Source: Corynebacterium falsenii
GTDB lineage: Bacteria > Actinomycetota > Actinomycetes > Mycobacteriales > Mycobacteriaceae
Assembly (NCBI RefSeq): GCF_020099275.1
Contig: NZ_CP083646.1
Location: 2,046,001-2,110,000, forward strand
Reading direction: 5' to 3'
Length of the DNA: 64,000 bases
Shown: positions 55,443 to 64,000 of the stretch, piece after piece
Numbering within the stretch: the first letter of the stretch is position 1
Layout: every line of letters begins with the position of its first letter
Notes under the pieces: model-generated
What the model saw: only the letters and a program-made list of their open reading frames with translations
Databases searched by the model: none
What the model was told of the DNA's origin: nothing
Translations under genes and position numbers: made by a program

Positions 55443-58400
55443 ATGACTGACGCGCCCTTCTCCTCCGCCGCACCCGCCGATCGCCCCACCAGCGCCGCCG
55501 CCGCACCCGCCGCACCAACCAGCCTCGACCAACTCGCCCCCGGCGTCACCGTCGAAGTTCGCAACGAGTCGTGGCTCGTCACCCACGTCGCCCGCACCAC
55601 CGACGGATTCCGCGTCAAAGTCCGCGGACTCTCCGATTACGTCCGCGACACCACCGCCACCTTCTTCACCGCCCTCGACGACATCCGCGTCTTCGACCCC
55701 GCCGCCGTCACGCCTGTCGCCGACAACTCCCCCGGCTTCCGCCATTCCAAACTCTGGCTCGAGTCCACCATCCGCCAAACCCCGGTGCCGCTCCACCACC
55801 CTCACCCCGACGTCTCCGACCGGATGCTCGCCGACCCCCTCGACTACCAACTCGCCGCCGTCCGCCACGCCCTCAACCCCAATCGCGCGCAGCCCCGACT
55901 CCTTTTAGCCGACGCCGTTGGCCTCGGCAAAACCCTGGAAATTGGTATGATCGCCGCCGAGTTGATCCGCCGCGGATGCGGCGAACGCATCCTCGTGGTC
56001 ACTCCCAAGCATGTCCTCGAGCAGTTCCAACAGGAGCTGTGGACCCGCTTCGCCATTCCCCTCGTCCGCCTCGATTCCCAGGGCATCCAGAAGGTCCGCC
56101 AGAAGCTGCCCGCCAGCAAGAACCCCTTCACGTACTTCCCCCGCGTCATCGTCTCCATGGACACGCTCAAGTCCGCCAAGTACATGGCGCAGCTTGAGAA
56201 GGTGAGCTGGGACATCGTCATCGTCGACGAAATCCACAACGCCACCAACTCCGGTACCCAGAACAACCGCCTCATCCGCACCCTCGCTCCGCGCACTGAC
56301 GCGCTGATCCTGGCCTCCGCCACCCCGCACAACGGCAACCCGGATTCCTTCAAGGAGATTCTGCGCCTCCTCGATCCCCTCTCTGTCTCCCCGGACGGCA
56401 TCATCGACCAGAAGGCCGCCAAGGATCTGATTCTCCGCCGCCACCGTAACTCCCCCGAGGTGGCATCTGTGGTCGGAGATAAGTGGGCCATCCGTGAGGA
56501 ACCGAAGAATATCCTCGTTGAGGCGTCGAACGAAGAAACAGCGGTGGCGCGGGAGCTCAGCGATACGTGGCTCGGCACGAAGCTCAGCGGGGACCTGTTC
56601 CCGTGGACGTTGGTGAAGGCGTATCTGTCCTCTCCGGCGGCGCTGGCGGAGACGATCAACAACCGGTTGGACACGCTCGGCGGCAACAGCAACAACAACA
56701 CCAACTCCACCGACGCAAACCAGATCGCCGCCCTCCACCACCTCCGCGACCTCAACAGCCGCATCACTCCAGAGACCTCCAACAAGTATTGGCAGCTCGT
56801 CGACTACCTCCAGGACATCGGCGTGGGCAAGAAGTCGCCGACCCGCGCGGTGATTTTCTCCGAGCGCGTCGCCACCTTGCGCTTCCTCGAGGAGAACCTC
56901 GCCAAGCATCTCAAGCTCCCCACCGGCGCGGTCCGCATCATGCACGGCGGCATGTCCGATATCGAGCAGATGGAGCTCATCGACGAGTTCAAGCGCGCCG
57001 ACACTCCCCTGCGCGTGCTCATCACGGGAGACGTCGCCAGCGAGGGCGTGAACCTCCACACCCAGTGCCACCACCTCATCCACTACGACATCCCCTGGTC
57101 CCTGATCCGCATTCAGCAGCGCAATGGCCGCATCGATCGTTATGGCCAGACCGAGCCGCCGCAGATCACCACCTTGCTGCTCGACCCGGCCGAGGGCGTG
57201 GGCGAGACGCACGTGTTGCAGAAGCTCGTGGAGCGCGAGCATGAGGCGCACGAGATGTTGGGCGATGCGGCGTCGTTGATGGGCCAACACACGATCCGCG
57301 GCGAGGAGGATCAGATCCGCGACGTACTCCGCGGCCTCCGCGATCTCGACTCGACTGTCCGCTCCCCGGGGGAGATGTTGGCGCAGGCTCGGGCGGTGCA
57401 GGAGGCGGCGATGAGCGATGCGCCCTCAAGCGCATCATCAGGCTCATCATCAAGCTCGTCGTCTTCGTCCGACGCCGCCACGTCCGCACTACCCGACCAG
57501 GGCGTAGACGCGTTTTTGGCGTGGCTGTCTTCCTCAGAGGGTGTCAGCGAGCCTCAATCGGAGACCCCGCGCGCAGCCAGCCTGTACGCCGGGGAGCAAG
57601 AATACCTGGTGGATGCGCTGGCGGAGGCGTTTCACGATGTGCCGTCCGATTCCCCAGCCCGCGGCGGTGTGGCCCTGAGCATCAACGACAACCGCACCCT
57701 GGAGCTGACTCCGCCGCCGGATCTGCAACGAAGGTTCGACCTACTCCCCCAGGACTACGTGGAGTATCGGCATGTCAAGGACCGGCTCATGCTGGCCACC
57801 TCCGTGGCGCGTGGCGAGTCGCAGTTGCAGGATGCGCGCAACAGCGATTCCAAGACGTGGCCGAAGGCGCACTTCTTGGGTCCGCTGCATCCGGTGACGG
57901 ATTGGGCGGCGGATAGGGCGCTGTCCGCCATGACCAAGTCCGAGATCCCCGCATTCGCCGCAGACGTGGATCAGCTCACGGTGCTCATGATGGCCACGCT
58001 GACGAGCTCGCGCGGGCGGGTGATCACTCGGTCGTTCCTCATCGCCACCCCGGGCCCATTCGGCCTGGATGTGGAAGAAGGCATGCCCGCTGCCACGGTT
58101 GATTCGGTGGAACCGGTGCGCTGGCTGCGCACCATCGGCCTCGATGAGCAGGCGATCTCCACCGGGCAACTTACCGTGCCCCCGGAGGCCCGCCGTCTGA
58201 TCTCCGCGGGCCTGGCCGCCGCGGAGCACCAGCTCGATGTGATTAAGGAAAACGGCACTGAGAAAGCCCGCCGCCGCGTGGATGAATGGCTGGAGCGAGC
58301 CGACCGCTGGGAGGCCTCGATCTCGCGCGGCAACCAGGCCCTCATCCGTTCGAAGCAGGTGGTGGACAAGCAGCGGGAGATGCTCAAGGCAACCATCCCG

Positions 58401-58451
58401 GAGCGCTCGCTGATCCGCCCGCTCGCCGTCATCATCCCCCGCACCGCTTAA
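55443..58451 (+). CDS. SNF2-family helicase of a DISARM-like defence system (DrmD-like)
   Basis: 1002 residues from ATG 55443. Helicase motifs in order: Walker A ADAVGLGKTLEIG (about residue 156), Ia VVTPKHVLEQFQ, motif II VDEIHNATN (about 260, DEIH box), motif III LASATPHNGN (291), then the C-terminal half with motif V ITGDVASEGVNLH and VI QQRNGRIDRYGQ (558). This is an SF2 helicase of the SNF2/Rad54 branch, as in DrmD and related phage-defence proteins. A Ser-rich linker occurs at 57412-57480. A weak TACACT box 10 bases before the ATG suggests a leaderless message. It is followed after 34 bases by the methyltransferase gene. Confidence 0.88.
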   Translation: MTDAPFSSAAPADRPTSAAAAPAAPTSLDQLAPGVTVEVRNESWLVTHVARTTDGFRVKVRGLSDYVRDTTATFFTALDDIRVFDPAAVTPVADNSPGFRHSKLWLESTIRQTPVPLHHPHPDVSDRMLADPLDYQLAAVRHALNPNRAQPRLLLADAVGLGKTLEIGMIAAELIRRGCGERILVVTPKHVLEQFQQELWTRFAIPLVRLDSQGIQKVRQKLPASKNPFTYFPRVIVSMDTLKSAKYMAQLEKVSWDIVIVDEIHNATNSGTQNNRLIRTLAPRTDALILASATPHNGNPDSFKEILRLLDPLSVSPDGIIDQKAAKDLILRRHRNSPEVASVVGDKWAIREEPKNILVEASNEETAVARELSDTWLGTKLSGDLFPWTLVKAYLSSPAALAETINNRLDTLGGNSNNNTNSTDANQIAALHHLRDLNSRITPETSNKYWQLVDYLQDIGVGKKSPTRAVIFSERVATLRFLEENLAKHLKLPTGAVRIMHGGMSDIEQMELIDEFKRADTPLRVLITGDVASEGVNLHTQCHHLIHYDIPWSLIRIQQRNGRIDRYGQTEPPQITTLLLDPAEGVGETHVLQKLVEREHEAHEMLGDAASLMGQHTIRGEEDQIRDVLRGLRDLDSTVRSPGEMLAQARAVQEAAMSDAPSSASSGSSSSSSSSSDAATSALPDQGVDAFLAWLSSSEGVSEPQSETPRAASLYAGEQEYLVDALAEAFHDVPSDSPARGGVALSINDNRTLELTPPPDLQRRFDLLPQDYVEYRHVKDRLMLATSVARGESQLQDARNSDSKTWPKAHFLGPLHPVTDWAADRALSAMTKSEIPAFAADVDQLTVLMMATLTSSRGRVITRSFLIATPGPFGLDVEEGMPAATVDSVEPVRWLRTIGLDEQAISTGQLTVPPEARRLISAGLAAAEHQLDVIKENGTEKARRRVDEWLERADRWEASISRGNQALIRSKQVVDKQREMLKATIPERSLIRPLAVIIPRTA

Positions 58452-58485
58452 CCTCAGCACCGCTTAACCCCCGACAGGACATCTC

Positions 58486-61400
58486 ATGGCTTCTTTCGAT
58501 TCCATCGCCAACGTTGATGAGTGGATCAGCGATTACTACCTGACCAACGACGAATCCAAGGGCGAGTCCTTCGGCAAGCGCGCCGAAGCAGCAGTCAAGC
58601 AGTGGAAGGCGGAGGACAAGGCCGCCGCCCAAACCAGCCCCTGGTCCCGCCTGTCGTCTCGGCGCAACCAGCTGCAAACGGTGCTCTCCACCATCTCCGC
58701 GGACTCCACCGATTCCGCAGACGAGGCCGCCGCAGCCATCGAGGCCGCCTTCGGCTACCCGGCCCCGACTACTCAGCGGCTCGCGCTCGGGTCCTCCACG
58801 CTGTCCCTGTCGGCAGCGCTGCAGCACCAGGCCGCCGTGGTGCGCATCGATCCCATCACCGGTATCGAGGAGTTGGTGGAGGCGATGCCGCGGTGTGGCG
58901 TCGAACTAGATGGCAAACCGGTGGACTGGACGGCCACGAAGTTGGTTACCGAGTTGTTCCTGGCGGACACCCCACCGGCGTTCGTGGTGCTCATCGCGGG
59001 GGCGTGGGTGGTGCTCGCGGAGCGGGAGTCGTGGCCACTCGGCCGGTACCTCGGCGTGGATGTGTCCCTGGCCGCGGAGCGCAACGATACGAAGGCCAAG
59101 GGCGAGCTCATGCAGGTGGCTGCGGCGCTGGCGTGGGAGCACATTGCCCAGGCTGCCGATGGCACCACGTGGTGGGCGGATACGCTCGCCGAGTCCCGCG
59201 AGCACGCGGTGAAGGTCAGTGAGGATCTGCGCCAGGCGATTAAGGAATCCATCGAGATCATCGGCAATGATGTGCTCCGCCGCTACCGGGAGCAGGGCCT
59301 ATCCACGGCGGACGTCAACGGTAATGAGCTGGCCAAGCAGTCGCTGCGGTATCTCTACCGCATTTTGTTCCTGCTGTTCGCGGAGGCCTCGCCGGAGCTG
59401 AACATCCTGCCCACGGGCGTGCCGGAGTACGACGATGGTTATGGCCTGGCGAATCTGCGCGATCAGATTCTGGTGGAGCCGCCGACGGATCGGGCGGCCC
59501 GTGGCACGTACCTGTATGACAGCCTGGATGTGTTGTTCCGGTTGGTGGATCAGGGCCACGATCCCATGGATGAGTCGGCTCCTTTGTTCGACGCCCAAGC
59601 GGGCGAGGACGGACTGCAGTTTAGGAACCTCGCGGCGGATCTGTTCAAGGACAGCGCCACGGAGTACATCACGCGCACGGGCCTATCCAATGCGGCGCTG
59701 CATAAGGTGTTGCAGAACTTGCTGCTCACCCGCGAGACTCGCGGACGGGAGCGCGGCTTCGTCTCGTACGCCACGCTGGGTGTCACCCAGCTGGGCCAGG
59801 TGTATGAGGGCCTGATGAGTTACACGGGCTTCATCGCGGATCAGGAGCTGCTGGAGGTCGCCCCGCACGGCGATGCCTCTAAGGGCTCGTGGGTGGTTCC
59901 GGTGGCGCTGGCGGAGACTCTGCCTTCGGACAGCATCGTGCAGGAGCAGGTGGAGGATGCCATGGGCGTGCGCACGCGCAACCGGCGGTACGCGCCGGGG
60001 TCGTTCGTCTACCGGCAGTCGTCGCGGGATCGGGAACGTTCGGCATCGTTCTACTCGCCACCGGTGATTACGGAGTTCACGGTGGGGCAGGCCATTGAGG
60101 AGCTGCGGGAATCGCGCGTGACCTGTGCGGATGATGTGTTGAGTTTGAGCATCTGCGAGCCCGCGATGGGCTCGGGCGCGTTCGCGGTGGAGGCCGTGAA
60201 CCAGCTTGCGGAGCTGTACATCACCCTCAAGCAGGAGGAGTTGGGCGAGCAGATCCCGGCGGAGAACCTGACCGAGGAGCTGCAGCGGGTGAAGGCTTCC
60301 ATCGCGCTGCACCAGGTCTACGGCGTGGACTTGAACCGCACGGCGGTGGAGTTGGCGGAGATTTCGCTGTGGCTCAATACGATGACGGCCGAGTTGAAGG
60401 CCCCGTGGTTCGGCCTGCACCTGCGTCACGGTAATTCGCTGATCGGTGCCACCCGCTCCACGGTGACGGCTGAGAACCTGACCACGAAGAAGTACCTGCC
60501 CGAGCAGCCGACGCACCACAGTGTGGAGACCGTGGCGGAGTACATCCTGCCGAAGCAGCACAACCCAAAGCTGGCCGGCCGGGTGCATCACTTCCTGGTG
60601 CCCTCCCCGGGATGGGGCGCGGCTAGTGATTCGAAGGACCTCAAGCAGATGGCCCCGGAGGAGGTCAGGGCCATGAAGGCTTGGCGCAAGGCCGTGCAGC
60701 TGGGCTTCCGCGCGGGCCAGGTCACCGAGCTCAAGGCGCTGGCGGAGCGGGTGGAGATGCTGTGGCGCTTCGCGCTGGTGCGCCTGCAGATCGCCGAAAG
60801 CCAGATCCGCCGCGGGGTGCGGGTATGGGGTCAGCCGCCGGTTGCGGACACGCAGGCGGTCACCCGGGCCGAGATTGAAAAAGAGCTGTTCGAGAACCTC
60901 GATGGGTCCTACCAGCGCCTGCGCTTGGTGATGAATGCGTGGAATGCGCTGTGGTTCTGGCCGCTCAGCGAGATTGATGCGCTGCCGGATCACGAGGAGT
61001 GGCTGGCGATGCTGCGGGACGCCCTGGGTCACGAGAACTCAGCCTTCGACGAAAACAAAACGGCAACGCTGGGCTTCGGCTTTGACATGAACTGGAACGA
61101 TCTGGGCTTCGCAGAAAGCGTGGAGTTCGGCGCCTCGGGCGCGTTGAAGCACGATGCCCTGCTGGCGGCCCACCCGTGGCTGCGGATTGTGGAGCGGGTG
61201 AGCGAGGAGCAGTCCTTCTTCCACTGGGACTTGGACTTCGCTGCGGTGATGGCGAACGGCGGCTTTGACTTCCAGGTGGGTAACCCGCCGTGGGTGAGGC
61301 CGCGTACGGACGTGGATGCGCTGCTTTCGGAGCACGACCCGTGGTTTTCGCTCTCCAACGAGGCAACTTCGGTCAAAGAACAACGGCGAAAAGCCCTAAT

Positions 61401-63051
61401 CGAAAAGCCAGAAGTCCTATGCACGCTGTTCAGGGGCATTGGAGAAACTTCTGCCACCGCCGCCGTCCTGCGAGATACTGCGAGATATCCGCACCTTTCC
61501 GGTCAGCCCAACTCATATCGAGCCTTCATCGAGCGGAGCTGGATGAACACAAACAGGAATGGCATAATTTCGCTCATCCACCCTGGAACTCATTTCACAG
61601 ATAAGAAGGCTACCATCTTGCGCGCTGAAGCATACCGGCGCCTCCGGCGCTCGTGGAATATTACAAATAAACTCGGCCTGTTCGATATCGGAACGGACGA
61701 GAAAAACTTCAACGTTGATATTTACGCCTTTCCCAGATCGGAAATATATTTCATTCAAGCATCCGCAGTTCATCATCCAAAAGTAATTACGGAATCATTA
61801 ATTCATGACGGTTCTGGCCCCGTTCCCGCCTTCAAAACAGATGAAGGAAAATGGGATCTCCGCCCTCACCGGAGTCGCATAACTAGGGTCACTAACGCCA
61901 CCTTGAACACTTGGAAAATAATCTTAGAAGACCCAGACACTCCACTGCTCGAAACACGTTCCGTCTTTACCGTCAACACGGAGGCGGCTACTGTGCTTGA
62001 GAAGCTCGCTGCAGCACCACGCATGAAGTCTCTTGGCCTCCAGTTTTCCCGCGGGTGGGACGAGTCGATCGACAAGAAGAAAGGTTACTTCGATACCTCC
62101 TGGCAGCACGCAGAGTCGTGGTCTGACGTTATCCTGCAGGGGACCCACCTCGGTGTCTCCACCCCAATGATTAAGCAGCCCAATGAAAGCATGCGATCAA
62201 GCAAGGACTGGTCTGGGGTTGACATCGAAGAATGCTCCGAAGATTTCATCCCTGCCACGGCCTATCTGCCGAATCAAGATAAAGTAGACTACAAGACTTC
62301 CTACGGCTATTGGGTGACGACAGCGGGGCGAACCCCAGTTACCGATCATTTTCGCGTCGCGTGGAGAACAATGGCCGCAAACACTGGTTTTCGAACGTTA
62401 TATCCGGCACTTCTCCCACCGAAGGCATGCCACGCAAACGGTATACATTCTGCTGGCCCAGTGGAGAATGCGCATTCTTTGTCGGGAGCAGCGACCTCCA
62501 GTTCCTTCCTTGTCGACTTTTTCCTGCGCTCGAAAGGTCTCGCTAACATCTACGGACCAGTTTTTGAATCCCTCCCCCTCGGCACCGAGAACGCCCTCTG
62601 GCCAACCGCCGCCCGCAACTACCTGCGCCTGAACTGCCTCACCCGCGCCTACGCGCCGCTGTGGGAGCAGATCACCGGCGAGCAGTGGACCCCCAATACG
62701 CCATTGCGCAACGCCAAGGAGCGCTGGCACGCCCAGAACGAGATCGACGCGATCGTGGCCCTCTCCCTCGGCGTGACCGCCGACGAGCTGTGCATGATCT
62801 ACCGCACCCAGTTCCCCGTCATGCGCCGCTACGACCAGGAGGACCTCTACGACGCGAACGGCCGCAAAGTCCCCAAGGATATCGTGAAGCTCGAGGCCAA
62901 GCTCAAGCCCGGCCAACAGCTCACCGAGGCCGAGCGCACCTGGACCCACCCACAATCGGAAGCAACGTACACCTTCGAGTACCCCTTCGCCCCCTTGGAT
63001 CGCGAAGCCGACCTGCGCGAGGCCTACGCTCGCTTCGCCCAGGAGCTGTAA
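58486..63051 (+). CDS. Large adenine-N6 DNA methyltransferase (Eco57I/DrmMI-like)
   Basis: 1521 residues. The methyltransferase core has motif I EPAMGSGAFAVEAVNQL (about residue 558), the helical block ASIALHQVYGVDLNRTAVELAEISLWL, and motif IV VGNPPWVRP (NPPW, about 932). The N-terminal 500 residues form a long helical region with unknown fold. The C-terminal part (about 955-1520) should hold the target-recognition domain; its DNA from about 61350 to 62550 is much less G+C rich than the flanks. The protein would methylate host DNA at the system's target sequence to protect it. RBS-like AGGAC precedes ATG 58486. The stop is 9 bases before the next gene. Confidence 0.88.
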   Translation: MASFDSIANVDEWISDYYLTNDESKGESFGKRAEAAVKQWKAEDKAAAQTSPWSRLSSRRNQLQTVLSTISADSTDSADEAAAAIEAAFGYPAPTTQRLALGSSTLSLSAALQHQAAVVRIDPITGIEELVEAMPRCGVELDGKPVDWTATKLVTELFLADTPPAFVVLIAGAWVVLAERESWPLGRYLGVDVSLAAERNDTKAKGELMQVAAALAWEHIAQAADGTTWWADTLAESREHAVKVSEDLRQAIKESIEIIGNDVLRRYREQGLSTADVNGNELAKQSLRYLYRILFLLFAEASPELNILPTGVPEYDDGYGLANLRDQILVEPPTDRAARGTYLYDSLDVLFRLVDQGHDPMDESAPLFDAQAGEDGLQFRNLAADLFKDSATEYITRTGLSNAALHKVLQNLLLTRETRGRERGFVSYATLGVTQLGQVYEGLMSYTGFIADQELLEVAPHGDASKGSWVVPVALAETLPSDSIVQEQVEDAMGVRTRNRRYAPGSFVYRQSSRDRERSASFYSPPVITEFTVGQAIEELRESRVTCADDVLSLSICEPAMGSGAFAVEAVNQLAELYITLKQEELGEQIPAENLTEELQRVKASIALHQVYGVDLNRTAVELAEISLWLNTMTAELKAPWFGLHLRHGNSLIGATRSTVTAENLTTKKYLPEQPTHHSVETVAEYILPKQHNPKLAGRVHHFLVPSPGWGAASDSKDLKQMAPEEVRAMKAWRKAVQLGFRAGQVTELKALAERVEMLWRFALVRLQIAESQIRRGVRVWGQPPVADTQAVTRAEIEKELFENLDGSYQRLRLVMNAWNALWFWPLSEIDALPDHEEWLAMLRDALGHENSAFDENKTATLGFGFDMNWNDLGFAESVEFGASGALKHDALLAAHPWLRIVERVSEEQSFFHWDLDFAAVMANGGFDFQVGNPPWVRPRTDVDALLSEHDPWFSLSNEATSVKEQRRKALIEKPEVLCTLFRGIGETSATAAVLRDTARYPHLSGQPNSYRAFIERSWMNTNRNGIISLIHPGTHFTDKKATILRAEAYRRLRRSWNITNKLGLFDIGTDEKNFNVDIYAFPRSEIYFIQASAVHHPKVITESLIHDGSGPVPAFKTDEGKWDLRPHRSRITRVTNATLNTWKIILEDPDTPLLETRSVFTVNTEAATVLEKLAAAPRMKSLGLQFSRGWDESIDKKKGYFDTSWQHAESWSDVILQGTHLGVSTPMIKQPNESMRSSKDWSGVDIEECSEDFIPATAYLPNQDKVDYKTSYGYWVTTAGRTPVTDHFRVAWRTMAANTGFRTLYPALLPPKACHANGIHSAGPVENAHSLSGAATSSSFLVDFFLRSKGLANIYGPVFESLPLGTENALWPTAARNYLRLNCLTRAYAPLWEQITGEQWTPNTPLRNAKERWHAQNEIDAIVALSLGVTADELCMIYRTQFPVMRRYDQEDLYDANGRKVPKDIVKLEAKLKPGQQLTEAERTWTHPQSEATYTFEYPFAPLDREADLREAYARFAQEL
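61350..62555. other. Low-GC segment within the methyltransferase gene (likely exchanged target-recognition domain)
   Basis: Hand count: 45 of 120 bases are G/C in 61681-61800 (about 38 %), against 42 of 60 in each of the flanking stretches 61141-61200 and 62581-62640 (70 %). The borders are sharp and both fall within the open frame. Within it the translation reads as typical recognition-domain sequence with many aromatic and charged residues and no methylase motif. Confidence 0.7.
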
Positions 63052-63060
63052 GGAAAACCC

Positions 63061-64000
63061 ATGCCCAGCCTCATCCCCACCCACGCCTCCGGACACGTCG
63101 TCGGCGGCTTGAGCGAATACCTCGCCACCAGCTTCTCCCTGGCCGAGAACACCACCGCCACCAGCCTCAAGGACTTCCTCACCGACCCCGAAGGCGGCAT
63201 GTTCCACGGCCCCTACGTGCGCACGCGCCTGCCCTACGCACCAGCCACCGACTGGGAGGACGCACTGGGGTGGTTGCCCGAGGGATTCACACCGTATCGG
63301 CACCAGGCCGAGGCATTCCGGAGGTTGGCGTCGAGCGAAAAAGGACAACCCCGCAGGCCAGAACCCACCCTGGTGGTCACGGGCACGGGCTCGGGTAAAA
63401 CCGAATCCTTCCTCTACCCCATCATCGACCACTGCCTGCGCACCACCGGCACAACCGGGATCAAAGCCCTGATCCTCTACCCCATGAACGCCCTGGCCAA
63501 CGACCAAGCCGCGCGCCTAGCCGAGCTGCTCACCACGGACCCGAAACTCCGCGGCATCCGCGCCGGACTGTACACCGGCGAGGCTAGCACCACCGCCCGC
63601 CAGACCGTCAGCGACGCGGGGCTCATCACCGACCGCGACACCATGCGCGATGCCCCACCGGACATCCTGTTGACCAACTACAAGATGCTGGACCAGCTGC
63701 TGCTGCGCGGCGAGGACCGCCCGCTGTGGGAGCGCTCCGCCACCTCCCTGCAATACGTGGTCCTCGACGAGTTCCACACCTACGACGGCGCCCAAGGCAC
63801 CGACGTGGCGCTGCTACTACGGCGCATGGGCCTGACCATCAAGGCTCTGCAGCCGGAAGGTTTTCTCTCCGACGCCGACAGCACCCGACCCCTCGGGCGC
63901 ATCACGCCGGTGGCAACGTCCGCCACCCTGGGGGACAACAGCGGCGGAGACACGCCGAGCGAGATGCTCGACTTCGCGCACACCATCTTCGGCGAGCCGT
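63061..64000 (+). CDS. Large DEAD/DEAH-box helicase of the defence operon (partial, runs off the window)
   Basis: 313 residues are visible from ATG 63061 with AAGGAAAA before it; there is no stop before 64000. Motifs: Q-like YRHQAEAF, Walker A VTGTGSGKTESFLYPI (about residue 105), Ia ILYPMNALANDQAARL, Ib ILLTNYKMLDQLLL, DEAH-type box VLDEFHTYDGAQGTD (about 235), SAT motif VATSATLGD (about 287). This N-terminal pattern belongs to large helicases that often carry a DUF1998 domain at the C-terminus, related to DrmA/DrmB of DISARM. What follows downstream cannot be seen. Confidence 0.85.
   Translation, partial: MPSLIPTHASGHVVGGLSEYLATSFSLAENTTATSLKDFLTDPEGGMFHGPYVRTRLPYAPATDWEDALGWLPEGFTPYRHQAEAFRRLASSEKGQPRRPEPTLVVTGTGSGKTESFLYPIIDHCLRTTGTTGIKALILYPMNALANDQAARLAELLTTDPKLRGIRAGLYTGEASTTARQTVSDAGLITDRDTMRDAPPDILLTNYKMLDQLLLRGEDRPLWERSATSLQYVVLDEFHTYDGAQGTDVALLLRRMGLTIKALQPEGFLSDADSTRPLGRITPVATSATLGDNSGGDTPSEMLDFAHTIFGEP

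Overview
The window looks like a chromosomal segment of a Corynebacterium or a close mycolate-forming actinobacterium. The DNA is about 60-65 % G+C. It carries a bacterial FAS-I megasynthase with its own acpS, an AccBC/AccD acyl-CoA carboxylase, an NAD-dependent ligase, a sigK/rskA pair beside a fasciclin lipoprotein, a DUF222/HNH (13E12-type) gene, an actinobacterial pfkA and split gatB / gatC-gatA loci. No rRNA, tRNA, CRISPR array or insertion sequence was recognised. Species cannot be named from the sequence alone.

Layout. 1-2100: end of a LysE-type exporter and an ABC-2 exporter pair. 2100-8940: a DoxX-like membrane protein with a very long Ala/Lys tail, a Xi-class GST-like reductase, and a heterodimeric ABC exporter. 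8980-16000: gatB, a BASS transporter, a DUF4261 protein, the fasciclin lipoprotein / sigK / rskA group and pfkA. 16000-18900: a feoA-feoB-feoC-like ferrous iron operon. 19200-26300: MFS exporter with a Nudix hydrolase, gatA-gatC, an ACT-domain protein, ilvA and an exonuclease. 26400-31000: a small membrane protein, an ABC-2 exporter with its DesK/DesR-type two-component system, and a 45-residue unknown protein. 31400-45300: a complete fatty-acid initiation and synthesis operon on the minus strand (accBC, accD, fas, acpS) ending in a clear rho-independent terminator. 46000-51200: HNH gene, ligA and an aldo/keto reductase. 51900-64000: accessory DNA with an ArdC-like antirestriction protein, a secreted serine-hydrolase-like protein, a DUF421 membrane protein and then a three-gene defence operon that runs off the end.

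The defence operon is the most interesting part: a SNF2-type helicase, a 1521-residue adenine-N6 methyltransferase and a large DEAD/DEAH helicase. This architecture resembles DISARM class 1 (drmD, drmMI, helicase). The presumed target-recognition part of the methyltransferase is a sharply bounded low-GC segment inside a 70 % GC gene, as expected for an exchanged specificity module.

Other threads are: a family of about 20-bp palindromic elements (core CCGATCCGAAATCCGGACC) scattered between genes and apparently inserted in frame in acpS; many short tandem repeats at gene borders; an over-represented nonamer GTGGCGTCG; a heterodimeric exporter whose two halves have lost exactly complementary ATPase motifs; and a strongly initiated 20-codon frame in phase with, and just upstream of, ligA.
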